A stretch of DNA of 64,000 nt, from positions 2,542,001 through 2,606,000 of the forward strand of contig NZ_FNQB01000001.1 in NCBI RefSeq assembly GCF_900107455.1. The letters run 5' to 3'. This DNA comes from Asanoa ishikariensis. Its GTDB lineage: Bacteria; Actinomycetota; Actinomycetes; Mycobacteriales; Micromonosporaceae. The notes below the pieces were generated by a model. The model did not search any database. It had not been told where the DNA came from and saw only the letters and a program-made list of their open reading frames with translations. A program made the position numbers and the translations under genes. Shown one piece after another: positions 25,342 through 33,440 of this stretch. Positions within the stretch are counted from its first letter, which is position 1. Each line of letters starts with the position of its first letter.

Positions 25342-26304
25342 ATGAAAATCGCCTTCGTCGGGAAAGGCGGCAGCGGCAAGACGACGCTGGCCGCCCTGCT
25401 CGCCCGCCACCTGGCCGCGGCGCCGGACCGCCCGCCGCTGCTCGCCGTCGACGCCGACATCAACCAGCACCTCGCCGCCGCGCTCGGCGGAGGCGAGGAC
25501 GCGGTGCTTCCGGCGCTGGGTGACCACCTGACGGAGCTCAAGGAGTACCTGCGCGGCGACAACCCGCGGATCGCGTCCGCCGCCGCGATGGTCAAGACCA
25601 CGCCCCCGGGTCGCGGCTCGCGTCTGCTCACCGTCGCCGGCAGCAATCCCGTGTACGACGCGACGGTCCGTCAGGTGCGGGGCGTGCGGCTCGCGGTGAC
25701 CGGGCCGTTCGCGGAGCGGGACCTGGGAGTCGCCTGCTACCACAGCAAGGTCGGCGCGGTCGAGCTTCTGCTCAACCACCTGGTCGACGGCCCGGGGGAG
25801 TACGTCGTGGTGGACATGACCGCCGGCGCCGACTCGTTCGCGTCCGGGCTGTTCACCCGCTTCGACGCGACGTTCCTGGTCTGCGAGCCGACCCTGCGCA
25901 GCGTCGGGGTCTACCGGCAGTACCTCGGCTACGCCCGGGACCACGACGTGCGGGTGCACGTGGTCGGCAACAAGGTGGCCGACGCGTCGGACGTGGAGTT
26001 CCTCCGCGCGCACGCCGGTGCCGACCTGCTGACCTGGTTCGGCCGCTCCGACTGGGTGCGGGCGGCGGAGCGCGGCGAGGTGCGGTCGCTGGACGCCCTG
26101 GAGCCGGACAACCACGCGGCCCTGCACCTGCTTCGCGGTGCCGCCGACGCCGCGGAGAAGGACTGGCCGTCGTACGCCCGGCAGGCCGCCGAGTTCCACC
26201 GGCGCAACGCGACCGCCTGGGCCAACGACCGGGCCGGCGCGGACCTGACCGACCAGATCGACCCGGACTTCGTGCTGGGTGACCACCACCTGCTCGTCCA
26301 CTGA
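25342..26304 (+). CDS. CooC/ArsA/MinD-type P-loop ATPase
   Basis: The 320-residue protein begins MKIAFVGKGGSGKTTLAALL, a deviant Walker A with the signature lysine of the SIMIBI (MinD/ArsA/CooC) class. VVVDMTAGADSF supplies the Walker B-like segment. Such proteins drive metal insertion or membrane targeting. The pairing with the next gene matches the Streptomyces SCO5388/SCO5389-like pair, whose role is not known. An ATG 18 bases earlier overlaps the putative operator, so 25342 is preferred. The stop is 10 bases from the next ATG. Confidence 0.85.
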   Translation: MKIAFVGKGGSGKTTLAALLARHLAAAPDRPPLLAVDADINQHLAAALGGGEDAVLPALGDHLTELKEYLRGDNPRIASAAAMVKTTPPGRGSRLLTVAGSNPVYDATVRQVRGVRLAVTGPFAERDLGVACYHSKVGAVELLLNHLVDGPGEYVVVDMTAGADSFASGLFTRFDATFLVCEPTLRSVGVYRQYLGYARDHDVRVHVVGNKVADASDVEFLRAHAGADLLTWFGRSDWVRAAERGEVRSLDALEPDNHAALHLLRGAADAAEKDWPSYARQAAEFHRRNATAWANDRAGADLTDQIDPDFVLGDHHLLVH

Positions 26305-26314
26305 GGAGAGAGTC

Positions 26315-26698
26315 ATGTCCCTGACCGTTCCCACCGACCTGCTCGACCGCGCCGAAGCCGGCCCCGTCGACGACGCCGACTTCGTCGACTGCGTGCGCAC
26401 GTCCCTGCCGTACGCCTGGGAGGTCGTCTCCGACGTCGCGTCCCGAGCTGACACCGATCTCGCGGAGCACGCCGTGCCGCCGCCGAGCGAGGCCGAGCGT
26501 GGCCAGTTGCTGCGCGCGCTGGCCAGCGACGCGATCCGGGGGGCGCTGGAGCGGCACTTCGCCGTCAAGCTGGCGTTCCAGAACTGCCACCGGGTCGCCG
26601 CGTTCCCGCCGGCCATGGTGGACGGCGCCGACTACCGCGAGTTCGTCTCGCCGCGCGCCCAGCTCCGCAACCAGTCACCCGAGCTCCGGGACTGTTAG
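26315..26698 (+). CDS. SCO5389-family protein
   Basis: The 127-residue protein has the family core FVDCVRTSLPYAWEVVSDVA, ending QLLRALASDAIRGALERHFA and LAFQNCHRVAAFPP. These are recognisable from the actinobacterial SCO5389 family. Two conserved cysteines (FVDC and QNCH) could bind metal, which would suit a metal-insertion ATPase partner, but this is inference. GAGGAGAG lies 5 bases before the ATG. It is co-transcribed with the ATPase. Confidence 0.85.
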   Translation: MSLTVPTDLLDRAEAGPVDDADFVDCVRTSLPYAWEVVSDVASRADTDLAEHAVPPPSEAERGQLLRALASDAIRGALERHFAVKLAFQNCHRVAAFPPAMVDGADYREFVSPRAQLRNQSPELRDC

Positions 26699-26767
26699 CC
26701 ACGCCACATTCCGGGTCGACGGGTTGTGGGTTCGCCGGCCATGTCATATCGACGGTCGCGAATCATA

Positions 26768-26794
26768 ACCTCCCTGAAACACCTAGAGGGAGGT
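26768..26794 (+). promoter_or_regulatory. Hairpin sequestering the esterase ribosome binding site
   Basis: ACCTCCCT (26768-26775) pairs perfectly with AGGGAGGT (26787-26794) across an 11-base loop. This buries the whole ribosome binding site of the secreted esterase gene. A role in translational control is inferred. Confidence 0.5.
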
Positions 26795-26798
26795 CCCC

Positions 26799-27974
26799 GT
26801 GACCAAACGAATCCTGTCCCTCTGTGCCGCCGGCGCGGCGCTGGTCGTCGCGGCTGTGCTCGCGCTGGCCGCGCCCGCGCAGGCGGCACAGCTCTCCCCG
26901 GTCAGCGGCTTCGGGTCCAACCCCGGAAACCTGGCCATGTACGCGTACCGGCCCGACGGCCTGCCCAGCGGCGCGCCGGCCGTGGTGCTGCTGCACGGCT
27001 GCGGCCAGGACGCCAACGGCTACTTCACCAACAGCGGCTGGCGTACGTTCGCCGACCGGTGGCGGTTCGCGCTCGTCATCCCGCAGCAGAACAGCGGCAA
27101 CAACTCGACGTCGTGCTTCAACTGGTTCGAGACCGGCGACATCAGCCGGGGACAGGGCGAGGCGGCCTCGATCCGCGCCATGGTCGCGTACGCGGTGAGC
27201 ACCTGGGGCACCGCGGCCAACCGGGTCTACGTCAGCGGGCTGTCGGCCGGCGGTGCGATGAGCGCGGTCATGCTCGCCACGTACCCGGACGTGTTCGCGG
27301 CGGGCTCGGTGGTCGCCGGCATCCCGTACCGCTGCGCCACCAGCATGGTCAACGCGTTCAGTTGCATGAACCCGGGCGTCGACAAGACACCGGCGCAGTG
27401 GGGCGACCTGGTCCGCGGCGCGTACTCCGGTTACACCGGCGCCCGGCCGAAGGTGGCCGTCTGGCACGGCACCTCCGACTTCACGGTCGCGACCGCGAAC
27501 GCCAACGAGTCGCGTGACCAGTGGACCAACGTGCTCGGCATCTCCGCGAGCCCGACCGGCACCTCCGCGCTGACCGGTGGGACCACGCTGGAGCGCTACG
27601 GCAACGACCAGGTGCGGGTCTACCGGGTCTCCGGGATGGGGCACGGCACGCCGGTCGATCCCGGCAGCGCGGCCGACCAGTGCGGCACGGCGGCGGCGTA
27701 CTTCCTGGACACCATCTGCTCCGCGTACCACGACGCGACGTTCTTCGGGTTGAACACCGGCGGGCCGACCACACCGCCCACGACCACCCCGCCTCCGACC
27801 TCCGGTCCCTGCGTCACCGCCACCAACTACGCGCACGTGTCCGCCGGACGGGCCTACCAACAGCTCGGCTACGTGTACGCCCGAGGCTCCAACCAGGCGA
27901 TGGGCCTCTACAACGTGTTCCAGACGAACGCCCTGCGGCAGACCGGCCAGAATTACTGGGTGGTCGGCTGCTGA
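26799..27974 (+). CDS. Secreted PHB-depolymerase/feruloyl-esterase family protein
   Basis: The 391-residue extracellular alpha/beta-hydrolase has a signal peptide at residues 1-29 (hydrophobic core, then APAQA-A). The catalytic domain has the oxyanion HGCGQD motif, the nucleophile S149 in GLSAGGAMS and the catalytic His in GMGHGTPVDPG. A Thr/Pro linker (about 325-337) leads to a C-terminal module of 54 residues that begins and ends with Cys (CVTATNYAHVSAGRAYQQLG...WVVGC), a carbohydrate-binding-like module. Likely activity is hydrolysis of short-chain polyesters or feruloylated polysaccharide. The GTG start follows GGGAGGT, which sits in a hairpin. Confidence 0.9.
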   Translation: MTKRILSLCAAGAALVVAAVLALAAPAQAAQLSPVSGFGSNPGNLAMYAYRPDGLPSGAPAVVLLHGCGQDANGYFTNSGWRTFADRWRFALVIPQQNSGNNSTSCFNWFETGDISRGQGEAASIRAMVAYAVSTWGTAANRVYVSGLSAGGAMSAVMLATYPDVFAAGSVVAGIPYRCATSMVNAFSCMNPGVDKTPAQWGDLVRGAYSGYTGARPKVAVWHGTSDFTVATANANESRDQWTNVLGISASPTGTSALTGGTTLERYGNDQVRVYRVSGMGHGTPVDPGSAADQCGTAAAYFLDTICSAYHDATFFGLNTGGPTTPPTTTPPPTSGPCVTATNYAHVSAGRAYQQLGYVYARGSNQAMGLYNVFQTNALRQTGQNYWVVGC

Positions 27975-27982
27975 AGCCCGCT

Positions 27983-29683
27983 TTACGCCGCGCGGTCCCG
28001 GTCTCTGGTGCCGGGGCCGCCGAAGCGGCTGCCGTACGGGCGGCCGGTCTGGTCCGGCGCGTGCACGATGCCGCCGAGCAGCGCGCACTCGAGACCCTCG
28101 GCCGTGGGCGGTGTCCAGCGCTCCACGTCGGCGCGGGCCGCGGCCAGCGACTGGTTCGCCAGCGACTCGGCCGCGCGGGCGGCGGCCAGGGCCTCCACCG
28201 GTTCCGCCTCGGTGGCCACGGCCGCCTGGCCCAGCTCGCAGCGGGCGGCGAAGAGCCGGGTGCGGGCCCGGGCGCCGACCGCGCCGCGCCGGGTGACCAG
28301 GAAGCCGGCCGCCGCGTCGATCGTGGCGCGGGCCGCGAACATCGCCTGGTCGAGCTGCTCGCGGGCGTGCGAGACGCGGGAGGACGGGTCGCGGACCGCG
28401 CCGAGCGACTCGCCCAGCGGCCCGGAGGCCGCCTCCAGCCGTCGAAGGCCGGCCACCGGGTCCGGTCGCGCCTCCGCGAGCTCGGTGGCCAGGGCGCTGG
28501 CGGCCTCGTCGGCCCGGGTCACGTCGGCGGCCAGCCCGACCTTGTCGCCCCGCGCGTTGCCGGGCGGGCGGCCGGCCATCGCCAGCACCGCCTTGCCGGC
28601 CGCGACCTCGGCGTGCAGGTCCGCGAGGAGCTCGGCCGCGGCGTCCTCGGCGGTGGCCAGGTCGGCGGCGTAGGTGTCCAGCGCGTCCAGCAACGCCTCG
28701 GCCTGGCCGAGCGCCTGCTGGGCGGTCCGCAGGCCGGTCCGGCGGCCCTCCTGCTCGATCTCGGCGCCGGCGAAGTCGATCCGGGCGGCCGCCTGCGCCA
28801 GGTTGTCGGCGATCGGCCGCAGCGCGCTGTCCGCGTACGCCGCGGCCAGCTCCTTCCAGGTCGTGCCCGCGACCGTCAGCCGGGTCCGGGCCTCGTCCCG
28901 GCGGACCGTCAACCGGCCGCCGAGGCGCGCCTCCTCGCTGGACCGGAGCAACTCGAACGGCTCGGCCCGGGCGTCCAGGCGCTGGCCGGCCGCCGCGCAG
29001 TGCTCGACGATCGCCCGCAGCACGCGCCGCCGGCTGAACTCGTCCTCGGGCTCGTGGTCGTCGAGGTGCTGCCGGATCCGGAACGCCTCGGCGACGTCGG
29101 CCCGGGCGGCGGTGACCGCCTCGACGAACGCCACCGTCGCGTCCCGGCCGTGCTGGGCCTGCGCGAACGCGAGCTCCTGCTCGCTGGTCGACAGGGCGTT
29201 GTCGGCGGCGACCAGCGCCGCGTCCGCCTGCGCGAGCAGCCGGGCCGTGGGCAGGTCGCCGCCGAGGTCGAGGGTGTCGGCGTCGTCGCGCGGACCGGCG
29301 CGCTCGGCCGGACCCGCCGGGCCGGCCGGTTGGGTCGTGCCGCCGGTGTCGACGCTCGGTGCCCAGCCGCCCTGGTCCGGCGGCGCCCAGGCCGACGCGG
29401 GCGGTTCGTCGAAGATGTGCACGGGCTCCGGCGGAGCGGTCGCGACCGGCTCGGCGGCCTGCTCCGCCGCCGCCTGCTCCGCGCGCTGCCGTTCGCGCCG
29501 GAAGAGGTTCCTGCGGCGGCGGTGGCCCGTGTGGCCGGAGTCGCGACCGAGGCGGTGCCGGGGCCGGGCGCGGTCGCCCGCGCGACGGCGGGCCACCGCC
29601 AACGCGACTATCACCACTCCCAGGACGAACAACACGCACGCCAACAGCGAAAGCGCGTTGTTGTCGCCCGATGCCGCCGACAT
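27983..29683 (-). CDS. Membrane-anchored coiled-coil protein related to the C-terminal half of TPM-domain proteins
   Basis: The 566-residue protein has one N-terminal membrane helix (LSLLACVLFVLGVVIVALAV, residues about 11-30) and a basic/Pro-rich linker. About 400 residues of Ala/Glu/Arg-rich coiled coil follow, in the style ADNALSTSEQELAFAQAQ and ending near a Gly-rich FGGPGTRDRDRAA. Actinobacterial TPM-domain proteins carry a very similar coiled coil, but the N-terminal TPM domain itself is missing here. TAGCCT is 6 bases before the ATG. Function is unknown; an envelope role is likely from topology. Confidence 0.65.
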   Translation of the reverse strand: MSAASGDNNALSLLACVLFVLGVVIVALAVARRRAGDRARPRHRLGRDSGHTGHRRRRNLFRRERQRAEQAAAEQAAEPVATAPPEPVHIFDEPPASAWAPPDQGGWAPSVDTGGTTQPAGPAGPAERAGPRDDADTLDLGGDLPTARLLAQADAALVAADNALSTSEQELAFAQAQHGRDATVAFVEAVTAARADVAEAFRIRQHLDDHEPEDEFSRRRVLRAIVEHCAAAGQRLDARAEPFELLRSSEEARLGGRLTVRRDEARTRLTVAGTTWKELAAAYADSALRPIADNLAQAAARIDFAGAEIEQEGRRTGLRTAQQALGQAEALLDALDTYAADLATAEDAAAELLADLHAEVAAGKAVLAMAGRPPGNARGDKVGLAADVTRADEAASALATELAEARPDPVAGLRRLEAASGPLGESLGAVRDPSSRVSHAREQLDQAMFAARATIDAAAGFLVTRRGAVGARARTRLFAARCELGQAAVATEAEPVEALAAARAAESLANQSLAAARADVERWTPPTAEGLECALLGGIVHAPDQTGRPYGSRFGGPGTRDRDRAA

Positions 29684-29689
29684 GCGGTC

Positions 29690-29695
29690 AGGCTA
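29690..29695 (-). promoter_or_regulatory. -10 element for the coiled-coil gene
   Basis: TAGCCT on the minus strand ends 6 bases before the ATG at 29683. Confidence 0.4.
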
Positions 29696-29730
29696 TTCGG
29701 GCGCGGTTGCGCAGTCTGCCGAATAGGCAG

Positions 29731-30627
29731 TCACCGATCCGTCAGGGCCTCCGTGAGCGCGGAACGGACGTCCTGGTGTCGGAACGTAAAACCGGCTCGG
29801 CTCAACACGCCCGGCACGGCACGCGTGCTCATTACAGCTAGTTCGGCCACGCCGCCCACGACCAGCCGCACACCGAACTCGGGCACCGGCAGCAACGCCG
29901 GGCGGTGCAATGCCGCGCCGAACGCCTTGGTGAACTCGGCGTTGGTCACCGGCACGGGAGCGCAGACGTTGACCGGGCCGGTGAGGTCGGTGCGCTCGGT
30001 GAGCACGAAGCCCACGGCCCGCAGCCAGTCGTCCAGCGAGATCCACGGCACCCACTGCCGGCCGCCGGCGATCGGACCGCCGATGCCCAGGCGGAACGGG
30101 AGCATCTGCGGCTTGAGAAAACCTTCGTCCTTCTCCAGGGGTACGCCGCTGCGCAGCAGGACCACCCGCACACCGGCCTGCTCGGCCGGCCGGGTCGACG
30201 CCTCCCAGACCCGGCACAGATCGGGGAAGAAGCCCTCGCCGGGCGTGTCGGACTCGTCGACCACCCGGTCGCCGGTGTCGCCGTAGATGTTGATGCCACT
30301 CGCGCTGATGAAGGTCATGGGGCGCTGGCTGTGCTTGGCGATCGCTTCCGCGAGCGTGCGGGTCGGCTCGACCCGGCTGTCCCGCAGCAGCCGCCGGAAG
30401 GCCGGGGTCCAGCGTTGGTCGCCGATGTTGGCGCCGGACAGGTTGATCACCGCGTCGACGCCGTCGAGGGCGGCCGGGTCGAGCTGGCCGGACGCGGGCG
30501 TCCAGCGGATCTCGTCCGCGCCGCGCGGCGCCCGCCGCACCAGCCGGACGATCTCGTGGCCGCGCAGCGGGCCGGTGATGAGCCGGTTGCCGAGAAAGCC
30601 GGACGCGCCGGCCATGAGAATCCGCAT
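29731..30627 (-). CDS. TIGR01777-family NAD-dependent epimerase/SDR protein
   Basis: The 298-residue extended-SDR protein has a Rossmann GASGFLGNRL at residues 7-16, the NLSGANIGDQRW motif, ISASGINIYGD in place of the usual YxxxK catalytic region, and a C-terminal DUF1731-like segment. These define the YfcH/SDR39U1 group, whose substrate is unknown though some members act in cell division or pigment pathways. GAGAAT lies 6 bases before the ATG. Divergent from the second LuxR regulator with 65 bp between starts. Confidence 0.9.
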   Translation of the reverse strand: MRILMAGASGFLGNRLITGPLRGHEIVRLVRRAPRGADEIRWTPASGQLDPAALDGVDAVINLSGANIGDQRWTPAFRRLLRDSRVEPTRTLAEAIAKHSQRPMTFISASGINIYGDTGDRVVDESDTPGEGFFPDLCRVWEASTRPAEQAGVRVVLLRSGVPLEKDEGFLKPQMLPFRLGIGGPIAGGRQWVPWISLDDWLRAVGFVLTERTDLTGPVNVCAPVPVTNAEFTKAFGAALHRPALLPVPEFGVRLVVGGVAELAVMSTRAVPGVLSRAGFTFRHQDVRSALTEALTDR

Positions 30628-30680
30628 GCCGGCATTCTCCCCCGGTTTTCGCGGGCTGCGGAGTTGTCGGTGCCCACGGG

Positions 30681-30686
30681 TAGCCT
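30681..30686 (+). promoter_or_regulatory. -10 element for the second LuxR gene
   Basis: TAGCCT ends 6 bases before the GTG at 30693. Confidence 0.45.
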
Positions 30687-30692
30687 GTCGGC

Positions 30693-33440
30693 GTGCGGAC
30701 GACGCGGGGAGGCGCCAGCCCGGTGATGATCGGGCGCGATCGCGAGTTGCGCCAGCTACGAAAGCTGGTCGCGGCCCGCCGATCCGGCGTGGCCATGATC
30801 GCCGGCGAGCCCGGCGTCGGCAAGACGCGACTCGTCCGCGAGCTGCTGTCCACTCTCGACGCCGACGCCGTGGTGTTGGTCGGCCAGGCCGAGCCGGGTT
30901 CGCTGTCGCGGCCCTACGAGGTGCTGATGGACGCCCTCGACGGCCGCGACGGGGTCGACCCCGCCCTGCTGGCCGAGCTCGGCGACTCCGCCCGCAGCCC
31001 CGTCGAGCGCCTGCACAGCGGCGTCCGCCTGGTGACCGAGCTGATCGCCGGCCGACCCGCGGTGATCGTCTTCGAAGACCTGCACTGGGCCGACTCCGAG
31101 AGCGCCGCGCTCTTCGAGCGCATCGCCGACATCGAGGGTCCGCAGGTGCTGATCGGCTCCTTCCGGCCCGCCGAGGTGACCGGCCGCGACCCGGTGACGG
31201 CGCTGCTCGCCCGGCTCGGCCGCCGCCACTCGCTGACCCGGCTCGACCTGCACCCGTTCGACGAGGCCGACACCGCCACCCTGCTCGCCGCCGTCACCGG
31301 CCGCCCCGCACCGCCGCGTGCGGTCGCCGCCCTGCACCAGCGCACCGGCGGCAACCCGTTCTTCCTCGAAGAGCTGCTCCGCGGCCACGAGAGCGACGAC
31401 CTCGAAGCCGTCTACGAGCAGCCCCTGCCGTGGAGCCTGGCCGAGGTCCTCCGCCGGCAGGTCGACGACCTCGAGTCCGAGCAGCGCCGCATCGTCGAGG
31501 CCGCCTCCGTGCTCGGCCACCGGGTGCACTTCGACCTGCTGGCCGCGGTGACCGGCGCCGGCGAAGACGAGCTGATCCGCGCGCTGGGCGCCCTGGTCGC
31601 CCGCGACGTGCTGGTCGAGACCGGCGACGACGAGTTCAGCTTCCGGCACGCCCTGCTCCGCGAGGCGATCGCCGGCCACCTGATCGGCCGCCAGCGCCGC
31701 CGGCTGCACGAGGCGGCCCTGGAGGCGTTGCTCGCCGACACCGAGGGCCGCTTGCCGCACGACCCGGCGATGCTCGCGCACCACGCCCAGGCGGCCGGGC
31801 GCTACGAAGACATGCTGGCAGCGGCCCGCAAGGGCGTCGCGCTCTACCTGTCGATCGGCTCGGCCTACCAGGCGCTCGAGCTGGCCGAGATGGGCCTGGC
31901 CGAAGACGCCGAAGACCCGTCGCTGCTGGCCGGCGCCGCCCGCGCGGCCTGGCTGGCCGGCCTGCTGCCCGACGCGATCGGCTACGCCCGCCGCTGGCGC
32001 GACCGGGCCCGCTCGGCCACCGACCGCAACGACGCGCTCTACCTGATGATCCGGCTCGCCTGGGAGGCCGACGAGGTCGCCGAGATGGACGAGCTGACCC
32101 ACGAGGTCGAGCTGCTGATCGCCGAGCTGCCGCCCGGCGCCGACCAGGCACTCGCGATGACCGCCGTGGCCCAGTCGTCGATGCTGCGCGACGAGACCGC
32201 CGAGGCCGTCGCCTGGGCCGACCGCGCGCTGGCCCTCGCCGAGGAGCTCGACCTGCCCCGCGTCCGCCTGGCGGCGCTGGTCGAAAAGGGCCTGGCGATG
32301 ACCGAGTGGCCGTCCACCGCGGCGGAGGGCCAGGCCATCCTGGCGGGCCTGGTCGACGAGGCCGAGAAGGCGGGCGAGTGGGTGCTGGCCGCCCGCGCCC
32401 TCAACGAGCTGGTCCAGGGCGTGCCGCCCAACTCCCCGGCCGAGCACGCCGAGCTCCTCGAACGCATGCGGGTCGACGCCGAGCGGGCGGGCTTCGAGTC
32501 GCTGGCCGTCGCGGCCTACTTCCAGGGCCAGGCCCGGATCGCGGTGCGCGAAGGTGACCTGGGCCGCGCGATCGCCGCGCTGGAGCAGGGCCGCGAGCGC
32601 GACCGCAGCTACCTGCGGCGGGGTCGCTGGGCCGACTACCACGCGGTGTTCCTGGCGGGCCTCTACCTCGAGTTGGGCTCCCACGACGGGGTCGCGACCA
32701 TCATCGAGTCGCTCCGTTCCGGCCCGACGGTCGAGCCGTTGACGGTGCCGGGTCTGGCCTTCCACCTGGCCTGCCGGCGCACCGGCGCCGGCGACGTTCC
32801 CGCGTTGCTCGACGAAGTGCTGGCCGCGGTGGCCGACCAGAGCTGGCGCAGCGGCTCCCAGGCGCACGACCTGCTGGCGGCGGCCATCGAGGGCGGCCTG
32901 CCGGGGGAGCGGCTGACCCAGCTCACCCGCGCGCTCCTCGACGACAACGTCTGGGACGACTACCGGACCCTGGTCGACGCGCAGCTCGCCGAGGTGGCTG
33001 GGCGCCTGCCCGACGCGCTGGCCGGCTATCAGGCCGTCTGCGGGTCGTTGATCCTGCCGCCGTCCGTGCGGGGGAGCGCGGCGGTGGGTGCGGCGCGGTG
33101 TGCGCTGGCGCTCGATCGGCCTGGCGTCGCCGCCGCCGAGGCTGCTCGCGCGAGCGAGCTGCTGGCCCGCTGGGGCGGGTGGCGGGTGGCCGCCCTCGAC
33201 CGGGTCCGCGACCAGCTCGGCCTCACCCCGCGTGACGGAGAGCGCGGGGTCACCGGTGCGGCGGCGTTGACACCACGGGAGCGTGAGGTCGCGTTGCTCA
33301 TCGCCGACGGCCTGACCAACGCGGAGCTCGCGCGGCGCCTCTACATCTCACCCAAGACGGCCGCGGTCCACGTCAGCAACATCCTGCACAAGCTGGGCGT
33401 CACCTCACGCACCCAGGTCGGCGACGCCGTCGGTCGCTAG
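30693..33440 (+). CDS. ATP-binding LuxR-family (LAL) transcriptional regulator
   Basis: The 915-residue STAND regulator has Walker [11 protein letters not shown] near residues 36-45 and Walker [12 protein letters not shown] near 123-133, with a TPR-like helical middle. The C-terminal LuxR helix-turn-helix is [20 protein letters not shown]...[12 protein letters not shown] (about 859-913). The GTG start has TAGCCT 6 bases upstream, indicating a leaderless message. Its 3' end overlaps the convergent NACHT gene by 36 bp. It is a distant paralogue of the 8-11 kb regulator, without that protein's tandem repeat. Target genes are unknown. Confidence 0.9.
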   Translation: MRTTRGGASPVMIGRDRELRQLRKLVAARRSGVAMIAGEPGVGKTRLVRELLSTLDADAVVLVGQAEPGSLSRPYEVLMDALDGRDGVDPALLAELGDSARSPVERLHSGVRLVTELIAGRPAVIVFEDLHWADSESAALFERIADIEGPQVLIGSFRPAEVTGRDPVTALLARLGRRHSLTRLDLHPFDEADTATLLAAVTGRPAPPRAVAALHQRTGGNPFFLEELLRGHESDDLEAVYEQPLPWSLAEVLRRQVDDLESEQRRIVEAASVLGHRVHFDLLAAVTGAGEDELIRALGALVARDVLVETGDDEFSFRHALLREAIAGHLIGRQRRRLHEAALEALLADTEGRLPHDPAMLAHHAQAAGRYEDMLAAARKGVALYLSIGSAYQALELAEMGLAEDAEDPSLLAGAARAAWLAGLLPDAIGYARRWRDRARSATDRNDALYLMIRLAWEADEVAEMDELTHEVELLIAELPPGADQALAMTAVAQSSMLRDETAEAVAWADRALALAEELDLPRVRLAALVEKGLAMTEWPSTAAEGQAILAGLVDEAEKAGEWVLAARALNELVQGVPPNSPAEHAELLERMRVDAERAGFESLAVAAYFQGQARIAVREGDLGRAIAALEQGRERDRSYLRRGRWADYHAVFLAGLYLELGSHDGVATIIESLRSGPTVEPLTVPGLAFHLACRRTGAGDVPALLDEVLAAVADQSWRSGSQAHDLLAAAIEGGLPGERLTQLTRALLDDNVWDDYRTLVDAQLAEVAGRLPDALAGYQAVCGSLILPPSVRGSAAVGAARCALALDRPGVAAAEAARASELLARWGGWRVAALDRVRDQLGLTPRDGERGVTGAAALTPREREVALLIADGLTNAELARRLYISPKTAAVHVSNILHKLGVTSRTQVGDAVGR

